Assembly (NCBI GenBank): GCA_023055355.1 | Contig: JALJCS010000012.1 | Location: 11,382,501-11,446,500 of the forward strand | Length of the DNA stretch: 64,000 bases | Source: Agelaius tricolor | Taxonomy: Eukaryota; Chordata; Aves; Passeriformes; Icteridae | Direction: 5' to 3' | Shown here: piece by piece, positions 1 through 11,342 of the stretch | How the letters are laid out: each line of letters opens with the position of its first letter | Position numbering within the stretch: the stretch's first letter is position 1 | Translations under genes and position numbers: made by a program | The notes under the pieces: generated by a model | Database searches by the model: none | The model's input: the letters and a program-made list of their open reading frames with translations, nothing else | What the model was told of the DNA's origin: nothing

Positions 1-1859
1 ACTGGCCAAAGAAACAAAGAAGCCAAACTGCCTACCAAGCAAGGAGACTTGCACAGACCTTGGACTAATTGGAACAATTTAAAATTCCTCTTTTATTTAA
101 TTTTTGAGATGGAAGTACCACAGATGAAAATCCAAAATCCAACTGACACTGTAAAACAGTGCTTAAAGGAAGGACAGCGTTAGGTCACACGTATAAGCAA
201 AACTCTTAGGCACTTTGTTTCTGTATTAGAAAATTATATCCTCTGTCAAATACTTAAAAAAAAAAAGACCATAGCATCCTAGAGCTGAACACAAAATTTA
301 AGTGACAGATTCCAAACTTCATAAAACTGTTTTTCAGACATGTCAGATAATCAATACAGAAGAAAATTCTAAAATGTCATATAACAGCCTTTCCATTAAA
401 ATACCTAAAAAAAAAAAAAACGGGTAGGAATTCAGGGATATGTCTGAAAGCCTCTTGTACAAAGAAGCCAATGGTCTAGGAGCAGGCACAGATGCTGAGA
501 GCCTGCAAGTCAGAAAGCCTCAAGGTCACAAGGCAGAGACCATTTCTTTCCTGGTAATATCTTTATTATTAACCCTTGATAATGCTTCTAAACTGTACCC
601 AAATTTTATTCATTCACTTTACAAGTAATGTAACAGATACTGTCAAGGTCTCTTCAGGCAAAACTGTAAATAGAATCCAGTTTCTTAATATCCCAGAGAC
701 ATAACTACATTACTCACCCCCTCTAGCAAACTGCTTTTTGATCGACATACCAAAAATGTATTGGGCTATGATTTGTAGTCATTACTTTCGTTTGGGCTTT
801 TTTAGGAATTGCAACATAGGAATCCTCAAGTTTAATTGCTCCTACCTGCCTTACACTCAGTAATTACCCAAACCAGGGGCAAAGTGTAAATCACAGTGCC
901 TCCTACGTGCTGATCTACACTGAAGTTGACTGCCACTTGTCCTTTATCCTTTATCCTTTTAAGTCATGGGAAAAATGAATGTCACAGCAGAGCTACTAAC
1001 TATCAAATGTCACTCCTTAGTTTATCCCTTGTACACTGGAAATTTGCTTTATCCTTAATTTCTTCAGCTTTCAAGTTTATAGCTTCATAGGAACAGACTA
1101 AAAAAAAAGATGCCAAAATTATTCCAGTGAAAACAAAGATTGATGCTCACTCTGTAAGTGCTTAAGCAGCGGTGGATGTGTAGCACTGGTCATCAGACAT
1201 TTTAACTGCTACTTCACCTACTAATCATCATTGCTAAAATGGATAAAGGGAGCTGTAAGCACCCAAATATCCTGGTTTATTGGTACAAGGATGAAAAAAA
1301 TCTGGAGCTAACCAGTTGCTACACAGACTCCATGAATGTCAGGCTGTGCTGTCAAACAGTTCCCAGCTGAGTCTCCTCACTGGACTCACCTGGGCAGCCC
1401 TACTGGATCTTCTTAGAGAGACAATTTATGTAAACATGGACAGCAGAACTCAACCCTTTGGAATACCCAATATTTTTCCTTCTCTACCTTTGTTCAGCCA
1501 CCTTGTCTGTTTTTCCCTAATGATCAGTGTCACATTTTCCATTCTCTCTACCAAGTTTTGTAATTCCAGCAGTGCTGATGCCTTGCCTGGGAAAGATTTA
1601 TCCTGCAGACTACAGTTTTGTAATACAGCTGTAGAGTTCGCTCAAGCCATATGGATCTCAGTGGGTATTTCAGTGCTCACTCTGCAATTTTTGATTTTCC
1701 AAGTGCAATGTGTAGATTCCTATCATTGCTCTAAACAGATAGAACATCTGCTCAATCTGTTTTATGGACTGAGAAGAAAAGGAAGTCATTTTAAGCTATA
1801 TATGGAACCTACATATAAAAATATTAGAAGATTTCCAGAGGATGTAAGTTGGTACAAAC
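1..1859 (-). other. DNER intron 8, 5' part (partial)
   Basis: This is intronic sequence downstream of exon 8, running off the left edge. The donor reads CTG|GTTTGT, a weak but canonical GT site. The stretch is AT-rich with short A-tracts, for example at 407-420. No exon, RNA gene or recognisable transposon was seen. The 188-codon open frame on the plus strand at 1316-1882 overlaps exon 8 antisense, starts with a non-ATG codon, and is regarded as chance. Confidence 0.8.
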
Positions 1860-2084
1860 CAGGGATACAGAGGCATCTGTAGCTGGTTCCAACGCTGCGA
1901 CAAATGCCGTGTGCACACGGGTTCAGAGCACAGAAATCGATCAGCTGAGCACATGTGGGTCCTGTAAACCCAGGACTGCAGCTGCAGGAGAAGGCAAGTC
2001 TGTCTGCATAGCAGGTTCCATTGTTCTGGCACGGAGATGATGCACAAGGGTCTATTTTGTCCTCGCATGTGGTTCCTAAAAACC
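1860..2084 (-). CDS. DNER: DNER exon 8: end of EGF 5, all of EGF 6, most of EGF 7
   Basis: This exon encodes extracellular EGF modules of DNER. It begins after acceptor TTTCTTTTAG at 2085-2094, finishes a Gly codon, then reads FLGTTCEDKIDPCASSPC. It supplies the sixth cysteine of EGF 5, all six of EGF 6 (ending GPTCAQLIDFC) and five of EGF 7 (ending RCLCIPG). Length is 225 bases, phase 1 at both ends, a symmetric EGF-type exon. CASSPC fits the O-glucosylation motif CxSxPC, and CQNNGTC fits the O-fucosylation pattern and contains an N-glycosylation sequon. Two oddities: the donor is GTTTGT instead of GTRAGT, and the residue before the final PG is Ile where human has Asp (recalled). The left border was chosen by phase and by the human junction. 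Confidence 0.95.
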
Positions 2085-3229
2085 CTAAAAGAAATAAATG
2101 GGTTTGATAAGTAAGCATCCTGATATGCATACAATTTTAAGAACTAAAGCAAGTCAAAAGTAAGCCACAGAGAGATCTATATTCCTTTCTTTTTTAATTC
2201 TATGAGTATTATAAAAATACAGACTTCTTACGCCATAAACTCTAATTTTGCCTATTAACATTCTCTGAAAAGAGATGCTTCAGCTAATATCATACTATAA
2301 ATTTTTAAGGCAGTGAATTGCAAAAATATTTTCTGAAACTGACAGTGCTTATCTCCTTTCTGAGTGAATCTGGCTTGAAAAGTAGAGGAGATTTTCTAAA
2401 GATCAGGAGCTGGCTAGCCTAAAAGACAAGAAAAAAAGCCCAAACTGACCTATTTTCCTCTGTTAACGTGTATGTAAAATGTAACAACCTCTTAAACATA
2501 ACACGCATTCATTGAGTTTCAATAACTGAAATATCTTTTAGAAGAACAAACTTCCCATTAGCAGGAGAGACAATGATTTATTAAAGCAACACCATGCCAA
2601 AAACAGATACAAGGAAAAGGATATTCTTGCAAGGGAACTTTTAATCAGATGTAGGGAAGAATTATGTTTTAATAAACTACAGTAACTGCAGCTTGTATCT
2701 ATACATATACATGCATGATGTATGTAGTAACACAATGCATGGTTATTGTATCCTAAAGCAAGTCAGAAAAGCATATTCAAATTCTAGAACCCTTCCAAAT
2801 AAAAGAACCAACTGTCCTTCCCATTCAATTATATTGCTTTTAATAAGTATTTGGTCCTTTTGTACAGACCAAAACTTTTCAGGCTTAAAATTCCCTGGAA
2901 TATCTTACATTGTAAAAAAGCTCATAATATTACAGTAGAATAATAAACAAAGGTGAGTAACCCACACAGAGCATCCTACAGAGATGTACTTACAGAGTTA
3001 ACAGAACTTATATCAATGGAACTAAGAAAACATGGGGAGGCCACAATTGCTCTGTGAATGCCAGAGTTTTTGGATTTTTTTGGTCACAACTGGCACCAGG
3101 ATTTTAGGGGCATCTTCATAATATTAGGTTCTGGAAAAATGACTTTCAATGCTGCATCTCCCTTAGATATCCATAAGTCTTACATCAGAATTATGGAATG
3201 AAAAGTATGGGAAAAATAATCTCATTTAC

Positions 3230-3249
3230 AAAAAAAAAAAAAAAAAAAA
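3230..3249. repeat. poly(A) tract
   Basis: A run of 20 A residues on the plus strand within intron 7. It could be a simple repeat or the tail of a decayed retroposon, but no recognisable element body lies upstream. Confidence 0.8.
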
Positions 3250-6200
3250 GGAGCTAGAAAGATGGAAAGAAAAGAAATAACCTAAAGATTGGACTTTTAA
3301 GTTTTGTCATACAAACTCTGCAACAGACCAGGAGGGAAAATCAGGTCTGGCAGGGCACAGATGAAGAACAGGCAAAAGCCTTCTGTCCTCCCCATGCTGC
3401 TGTCCTAAGGCTTCAGTTGCTTCATGGGCTTTGTCAGGAACACCTGCTCAGCAATGCTGAACAGAGAGAGCCTAAAAACAAACACTGTGGAATCCTGTAC
3501 TAGAGGTCCCTCCTGTAGATGATAACTAAACCATCAGAAACTGCAAAGAACAGAAACCTCAAGAGCAAGGATGTAATTCCAGCAATGGTTCACTAGCAAA
3601 TTAGCAAAGCCTGTACTGTTGTAATAAAATCTTGGTCAGATTTAAAAGAATCTGCAAGGACTTTTAACTATTACCAGGAGGAGATCAGCCAGTGAGTCCA
3701 GTGAAATCTCTCAAGTAACTCTGAAACCAGATTAACAAGGTTTAAGGAGATCTGAGGTCACACAATGACACTAATACAACCTTTGCAGTAATTCCTTGCA
3801 CAGAGGAGGTTACTGGCAGATGGCTAATGTTTCAAGTGACAAAGCACTTCAAGAACATATGCAGGTTTAAAATACACCAAAACATGTTGCCCTTGTGCTA
3901 TCTTTGACTGCACTGTGAAATGCGTTTAGGTGATTCTGGAAGTTCAATTCTCAAGCATGAGTCAAATATCTGAAAATACTCAAAGCAGAAAATACGGAAA
4001 TCTATTATTCTGGCATTTCTGAATGTACACTTAAATCCACACTAGTTCAATTGTTGAAAGCAAATAATGCAAGTAATAACTATAAAAATCAAATTCATAG
4101 GTGTATTGACTGAAAACAGAACCAAATTCCAGAAGAAAAAAATCGTCATTGTTTATCTGCAGAAAAATATCCCCTGAACTGCTCTTCAACCAGCTAACAT
4201 GGACCCAACCCTGCCTGAAGGTCATTGCTGGCATAAAAAGGACATGACTGAAATGCAAAGTCTCGTGGTAATTTGAATGAACTGAATACAAAATCTAGCT
4301 AGGAATAACATAGAAGGTAAAGGGGAAAGGCAATAATGGAAAATATTTATACTGGTAAAATGCACAGTACAATGCCTGTGCTTACATGGATAGTAATTTG
4401 GCTACTGTCAGGAAGTGTAACAGTCCTAAGTTAGGTGATATGCTTTATACATTGCTACAGACCTTCAGGGCAGTGACAGAAACTAGATCAGATTTCAGAG
4501 ACAGAACAGCTCTGAATAAAAGCCCAATTTTTCACCACAGTGGGATTTTAATTATTTGGCTACTGAAAGCAAAAGAGCCATGTGCAAGTCAAGGAAGTCA
4601 AACATTTTCTGAAGACACCACAGAACTGCCTTTTATACAGCTTGTAGAACAACTAACTTGTCTGAATGTTACATTAAACCCAATTCCAAGAATTACAAGT
4701 ATGTGAAAAATTAGGTCTGTGAATTGCAAGGGCTCAGAACTACAAAACTTTTAACTTTGAAATGCAGGGATAAGCACTAAAAGAAATACAAGCAATTTAT
4801 TATTTTCCCTATAGAAATTTGTCTTGTAAGGAAATAGAAATAAATGGTATTTCATCACAATTCTGTAGAGAGAAAAAAGTTACTAATCAGAAGGATCAAG
4901 AAACCATTAAAACACTGTAAGATTTTGATTGAAATTCACTCTAGCTAAGTCTTTCTTGATGAAGATGAATAGAGGCTAAACCCATTCAAGCATTAAGGAG
5001 AAGTCTATTAAAAATAAGAGCAATTTGGGAAGGCGCCAGGTAAAAACATTAGATTAGTGGAAAGTACCAGAAACTAAACAGCCATAAAAAATTTTAATTA
5101 ATGACAAAATGTTCTTCAGGTAAATTAAACTCTCTTATGGTAATATGAAAAATTCTGCATTCTGATCACCAGTAACCTTGGGAAATCTTCTATATGCAAC
5201 AGCTGCGTGACCCAGTTTCCTGTGATCAAGACTGTAAATGGGTTTATTCTATGTAAACCTAAAGAAGTTAGAATGACATCTGCAAGATGTACTAGAGAAA
5301 AAGGCTTTTACATGAACAATGAAGCAGAGAAAATAGTGAAAACCTTGAAACTTAAACTATTTTAAGTCCCAGAAAATAATTTCTATTCTCCCAGTCAATT
5401 AAGACTGGTGACAATGGTGACAATGTGCATTTTCTAGCTGCTATTGCAAATCAACATGTATGAATCACAACTTAGCATCTTCTATAGCTGTCAAACTCTA
5501 TTTTCTAAACCACAGAAGCCATTATAAGAGCATTCATAAATTTATTGCTTTCCAGTATTTTCAGAAATGCCTGCAGATATTTCAGGACACTTTTGCTCAG
5601 TGTGTTGCCAGCAGTAGTTACCTGCAGCTACTCAAATCAAACTGTCAAAAGTAAAATAAAATCAATGCTAAAATGTGAATTTCAAGTAATCTATATATGT
5701 TAAACTCCTTATCATAGCATTGTTGTCACTCTGTCTTCTTTTATTCTAGAGGATGACTGACATCCATTACTGTTGCCATTTTTCAAAAATATATTAAGCC
5801 AAATTAAAATATTTCTGCCCTGTTTGTCCAAGCTGGTGAGCTCCACATAAAGCATGTAGGAAGAGCCCAAGAACTCAGGCCAGTTTGATGGGGTTGGCCA
5901 GCTGAATGCAAGTTATTTTTATCAAAGATTAATGTTTTCCTATAACACTGAAGGCAGTTAATCTATACTTATCATCAGAACATTAAATTTGCATGGAACA
6001 GAACTTCAGAAATATCTTGCAACAGAAGTTTATTTCTTTATTATAATTGATCTGCACTTTGCCCATTACTGTCTGGCTTTGTTCTAAAACACAGCCCACG
6101 ACTAAATCATTTTAATATTATCGTATGAGCAAAATTCACACAGGGTGAAGTACCTTCAAGTACCAAGTCTTTCATTCTATCTAATTTTACAAAATTTTGT

Positions 6201-7831
6201 CTGGAAGGAACACATTTCCTCACCACACAATCAGTTAATTTCCATACAATTGGGTTTTTTTATTTTAACGTTCAACAAAGGTTTCTGTGAATTTGATAAC
6301 TACATAAATAAGGATCACCAGTTTCAACATCTCTAAAACTTATATTGATTTATTTAATAATATGTGTTTATTAATTTAACCTAATGACATTTATTTATAC
6401 CAATCAGGGTTTTTTACATTTCCAATTATTATTTGTGTATTTAGTTCCACTTCAGGGTATTTTGGAAATACACATAATTTCTCAGAAGCTTAAAGAAAAT
6501 GGAGTAACCAAATTTCCAAACTGATGATCAGTACCCCAAGCAGTTTAAATAAAATCTATTAATGTTACTGTCAATACAATAGTGTGTTATATACTACAAT
6601 AAGTGGAAGAAAATGAGAGGAGATATTTAAGAGTGATAAGGATGGAATGATTCTGAATATAAATTTCAAATATTCATTTTCAGGTTGGCATGTTTGCTAC
6701 ATGTAGGGTTTTAGAATGTTCCTTTGCATGAATATTTGAAAGTAATACTTACTAAATGTATGTTTATTGACATAAAATTAATAAAATAATCAAAGACCCA
6801 TATCCAATTGTAAGAAAATGCAAGATCCAAACATTATTCTGAAAGTAACAGTGTCAAAATTTTAAATAAATTCTTTGGTCTTTAGTATTGCTAAAGCTTC
6901 TTCGCCACAAATTCAAATACAAAATCCAATTTTCTCTTTACAAGTGATTCACCAACTTCATATAAGAGTTTATTTTCTGATGTATTTTGGGTATTAAAAC
7001 CTACAGTGCATCCCACAGAAAATGGAATCTGTAAGCATAATGAAACTTTGTTTAGTAAGGACTCTTAAGACAATAAAATTGTTTAAAGAATCATCGAGAA
7101 TTGTTCACATCTGAGATGGGCTGCTTTTTCAAGGCCTCAGATCTAGCTTTCTGTCAGTTATGTGCTTTTTTATGAACTACAGATATCGTTTGTAAAAGAA
7201 ATGCACAATCTCAAGATCATTCTTCATCGTTTCCATCTGATTCCTTTATCTGCCATCTTTTTCTTTTCCTTTTGTGATAGTTGCTACATTTTCTTATCCT
7301 TTTCCAAGATGTATTATACCTGCAGACTGTAGTTCCTACACAAACATAAAGCTCCTTGGTTACCTTTCCCCACTGTGCTGAATTAGCAGTACAGAAAGAA
7401 AAGCCTTTTCTCAACAAGCGATCACTATTAAGCAGAGCAGAATAGCAGCAGAGCAAGAGACCTCACTTAAATTAGAAAATTGGGGGTTGGCAGGCAAATT
7501 TGCAAGTTATTGCACCTGCAATTTTCAATTAACTACTCTGTTGTATTTACAAAAATTACTGAATCTCTTCAGAGATTAAAACCCAAGCAAAAGATCCCAA
7601 ATTATGCCTCTGTGAAAGGGTAACACCTCAAAAGATGTAAGAATGATCAAGGGACAGTCATTAGTAAACTTACGCAATACGTTTTGTTAAATCAACTCTT
7701 CCTTTCATTCCACAAGATATCTGAATTCTTCAGCTCATTGACATTAGACCTTCCAGAACAAAATGAAGAAGCAGCAGTGCCCAGCACTGCAGCCCTGCAG
7801 GGCCCTCAGCCCAGCAGTGACCCTGCCCCGT

Positions 7832-7923
7832 GGGCAGCAGGAGAGAAGCTGGGCTATGATCAGCATATTCATTAAAAGGGCAGCAGGAGAGAAGCTGGGC
7901 TATGATCAGCATATTCATTAACA
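7832..7923. repeat. 46-bp tandem duplication (two copies)
   Basis: Two head-to-tail copies, 7832-7877 and 7878-7923, each start GGGCAGCAGGAGAGAAGC and end in a TATTCATTAA block. They differ at a single position near the end (A in copy 1, C in copy 2). Near identity implies a recent duplication within intron 7. The unit is GC-richer than its surroundings. No function is apparent. It may be polymorphic in copy number. Confidence 0.95.
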
Positions 7924-9115
7924 GGCCATCAGGAGCAAGCAATTAATGAGCCACACACAGAAACATATATGGCAGCCATAAAACAACCAAAAATCCCAGG
8001 AGCTGCTCTTCCCAACATTATTGGAAAGATCATTTGCTGCACTGCTTGCTTAAAGATTTTTGAACATTCCTTCCAGATTCTTGAATCTTCCTTAAAGATT
8101 TCTTAGGGAAATGCCAAGTAAATTATAGATCAAGTCTAACATCCAATATTTTTTCTCTTGAATTTCACTACTATTTATAAGGAAAACAATTTCCAAAAAT
8201 TTTCCACATGCAGGATCTACATGGCAGTCAATATGTCAGTTTCAACATAGCAGTTAAATGTTAAAGCATAGCACTCTAGAAAAGCAAGGAATCAGCCTGA
8301 AGAAACTACAAATAATCTTCATTATTAAGCACATAGATATTACCAGAGCAGTTATCAAAGACTTGCACCCTTAGAGCAAGCATTAAAGTACTGGTAGAAC
8401 AAAACCAACATCCACAGATCAAGGAAGGACAGAAGTATAATTAGTTCAAAGTTCCAATCTTAATTATAAATAACTAATAGGAGGCTTCATAATTGAAAAC
8501 TTCCACTCATGATAATTTTTTCATGTGCAATTTAGGGATCTGTCATTGCAGTCAGCACAGTGTTACGAAAGCACACTCTGGCATTGGGGTGTCCTTGTTT
8601 CACATTTACAAGATTTACCAGTGAGAATCAGTGAGGAGCTTTCATGTCAGGAAAGGAATATGTCCAAATGGAAAGGAGAATTAATTAAAACTTTTTGGGA
8701 TTTAAATAATTCCTTTAGTTATTACTTTTACACACATTTTAGCCAACTGGCCCATGTGCAGAAAAGTGCAAATACTGTAAGGGAGACATCTTTTTCTCAC
8801 ACATTTAGTGGTCAACATAAAAATCAGATCACGCCCTGAGTCTCCTCAAATTCACCATTCTCATCAGTGCTGGAGCCTGATTTCTATTCTAGAAATAAAG
8901 AACATTTACACGGAAACACAAAACTCCTACAACATTTTATATCCTGCTGCTGATTATCCAAAATTTCTCATCTCATTTTCTTTTCTGCCTACAATTACAA
9001 GCTAAGGCACAATTTAAAAAAAAATAAATATACATATCTACATGTCAATATAATTGAAAATTTAGAGTAAAACCAGCATTTTCTATGAGGTGCTAGAGAG
9101 GAGTTTGCTGGTTAC

Positions 9116-9229
9116 CTTCAGGGCACTGACAGCTGAATCCATTGAGGTGGGATGAGCAGGTCCCCCCATTCTGGCATGGCTGCTGGATGCAATGATCAAT
9201 TTCTGACTGGCACAGCTCTCCAGTGTAAC
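9116..9229 (-). CDS. DNER: DNER exon 7: end of EGF 4 and most of EGF 5
   Basis: Acceptor TGTTTTGTAG precedes the exon, and donor GAAG|GTAACC follows. The exon is 114 bases, phase 1 at both ends (two bases to finish Gly, 37 codons, one base). It reads YTGELCQSEIDHC, closing EGF 4 with its sixth cysteine, then EGF 5 through FSCQCPE. The sixth cysteine of EGF 5 comes from exon 8. CQNGGTC matches the strict O-fucosylation consensus (C2-xxGG-S/T-C3), which human DNER only partly keeps here (recalled as CRNGATC). The intron phase and cysteine spacing match human DNER, so the assignment is secure. Confidence 0.97.
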
Positions 9230-11188
9230 CTACAAAACAGTTCACAATATTCAGAAAATGGAGCAAAAACAAGGGTTTACCACTAAACATACTGCTCAGC
9301 CAGCCAAGTAGTACCATTATTTTTCTTTAATCAAATTAACCAATATAAGCAATAGAATCCAGGACAGTCTCTCATTTCTTACAAAATGAGATTTCTAATT
9401 AAAATGTATACTTCATGAGAGAAGCATACAAAACCAGCAGAAGTCTAGAGACTACATCTGTGGTATTTTACCAACAGCAATATTCTGACATCACCAGTGA
9501 ATTGGCAATAGATATTGGGTCCTCATTAGTACTCATCGAACCAAAAAAATAAAGTCATTTTGGTATGGTTTTCAAATGCAACTTGAATCCCAAGTCAATA
9601 ATCTCTAGCAAGGCTTTAAACAGAACTTAACACTGTGAATTATTTGTGCATATGCTGAATGTCTGTCATTTGCTCCTACTTCTGGGCTTCAAGAAGAGTG
9701 TTTATTTTAAGTGGGAGCTGTGAAGAACTGCTCAGCACAGTTGCAAACTCTTCCAAATAAGCTTCTATAAGTTCACAAGCTACAGATTGTGTGTACTGTA
9801 CTATTTGACCATAAGTTTGCTTTGTTCCATATGTCTGATGTCTGTAACACATCCCCCAAAAATGAACAAACTTAAAATACAATTTAAATTATTCTACACT
9901 CCATACCTAAATTTCATAACAAATACCACACATTCCCCTTCCCTAATTTTTAATTCCTTCCAAGAAAATATCTTGAATGCATGACTGAAGAAAAAACTAC
10001 ATGCTACACACAGACATGTCTTATTGTTTTAAAAGGAACCCTACAAAAATTATTAATAATCTTCCATCATGAGTTTATTTAACCAAATGGCTGGTGTTCA
10101 AGGCTAGTGAGGTATGATTATCACTGCTATGAACAGGTGTAGAAGAGAAAGACCCCAAGGGGATACAGAGGACATACATGGACAGCTGATGCAGGGGAGT
10201 AAAAGGAAAACAAAGGGGAACTACCCCCCACCCCCCAATTAAACAATTTGTGGGGGGGACACCCATGGTTTTATTAAATAATTATTTTTAATGCAATCAT
10301 TTATAAAAATAAATATGTCCTATCTTTTTACCACCTGTAGTGCATGTTTTGTCCATCTGAAAGAGACTCTGATTCAGGAATAGCATCCCAAATATTTTGC
10401 AGGGACTAGAAATACAGAGGCACTAAACAATCACAAGAGAAGGGGGGGAAAGCAGTTTTTTGGTGAGATACACACTAAGAATCATTACATCTCTACATTT
10501 TGTGCTGACACTTAACTTCATAACATTTCCTTCTAACAGAATTTGGGAAGCATGATCATGTTCATATATAAATGTTTCTGAAACTTGCATATGGAGACAC
10601 ATAAGATAATTAAACTCTTACCTACAATTTTCTTCAATATTTTTCATATGGAATTAATTTTTTTTTGAAATTCAAAGTTAAATAGTAACAGTTAGTTTTC
10701 CAGACCGTTTTTTAGTGTGTGGACACAAATTTTGACGGATACAATAATTATGGGTAGAAGCACAAACCACTGAACTTAACAATGATTGAGCCATTTGAAT
10801 GACATTAGACATTACATATTAAAAAAATTAAGAAGAATTATTGAAAAAAAAAAAACCAAAAAGGTAAACCTAAGCTTATGTGTGGTGGTCACAGAACACC
10901 TCTGAAAAAAAAACCCTGACAAAGAAAAGGCTGATGTAAACTAAATTTTGCTCCTGTGTTTTTAGCAGGTAAAATTCCACTAGTTAAGATTAATTCCCTC
11001 ACAGGGCTAAGGTTCAGACATGTGCTTTCAGTGGCATTTTTCACCAGTGAAGAACCTTCCACTGCCCTTATGTTGTTGTTGCATTTTCTGTCTGTTCTGG
11101 CATCAGAAGTTTCACAGTTCACTGCTGTGCAAAAAGAGATGCACTGAATGTCAAGCAAAGCTGCATTATTCAAGAATTCAAAACCTAC
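9230..11188 (-). other. DNER intron 6
   Basis: A 2.0-kb intron with donor CCTG|GTAGG and acceptor TGTAG. It contains a C-tract/G-tract cluster at 10224-10258, listed separately. Otherwise it is AT-rich intronic sequence with no recognised element. Confidence 0.85.
10224..10258. repeat. C6-A-C6 / G7 imperfect inverted repeat
   Basis: The plus strand carries two C6 runs (10224-10229 and 10231-10236), a short AT-rich loop, then G7 at 10252-10258. The second C6 run can pair with the G7 run to form a hairpin. Only sequence symmetry supports this, and no function is implied. Confidence 0.7.
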
Positions 11189-11342
11189 CAGGCAGGCAGC
11201 TGCAGGTGAAATTGTTCCTGTCGTGTTTCTGTGCTACATCAGTGCAGGTTGCATTGTTCTGGCAAGGCTGGCTCTGACAGGCATCAAATTCTTCACACAG
11301 GGAACCCTTATATGCATCTTCACACTCACAAAAAAATGTTGC
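11189..11342 (-). CDS. DNER: DNER exon 6: end of EGF 3 and most of EGF 4
   Basis: Acceptor TTTGTTTTTTAG opens the exon in phase 0 and donor CCTG|GTAGG closes it in phase 1 (51 codons plus one base). It begins [16 protein letters not shown], giving cysteines 4-6 of EGF 3, whose first three lie in exon 5. It then gives EGF 4 from EEFDAC to [14 protein letters not shown] fits the O-glucosylation motif CxSxPC, and CQNNATC fits the O-fucosylation pattern. NAT and NFT are N-glycosylation sequons. The corresponding human segment, as I recall it (CQRKPC), lacks the serine, so the O-glucose site may be a lineage gain. Confidence 0.97.

Larger units (their letters stand above)
2085..9115 (-). other. 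DNER intron 7
   Basis: This 7.0-kb intron has donor GAAG|GTAACC at its right end and acceptor TTTTAG at its left end. It is AT-rich. It holds a 20-base A-tract at 3230-3249 and the 46-bp tandem duplication at 7832-7923, described separately. Short open frames on both strands show no family resemblance and no coding signature. I recognise nothing else in it. Confidence 0.85.

Noticed and set aside
1316..1882. 188-codon open frame on the plus strand, the longest in the window
   Set aside because: It starts with a TTG codon, overlaps DNER exon 8 in antisense, shows no recognisable domain, and has ordinary intronic composition over most of its length.
1796..2134. Second minus-strand open frame over exon 8
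   Set aside because: It is the shifted frame of the EGF-coding exon. The correct frame is fixed by cysteine spacing and splice phase.
9093..9317. Separate small EGF protein genes at the individual exon locations
   Set aside because: The extra residues around each EGF block are intronic read-through. Splice sites and phases join all blocks into one DNER frame.
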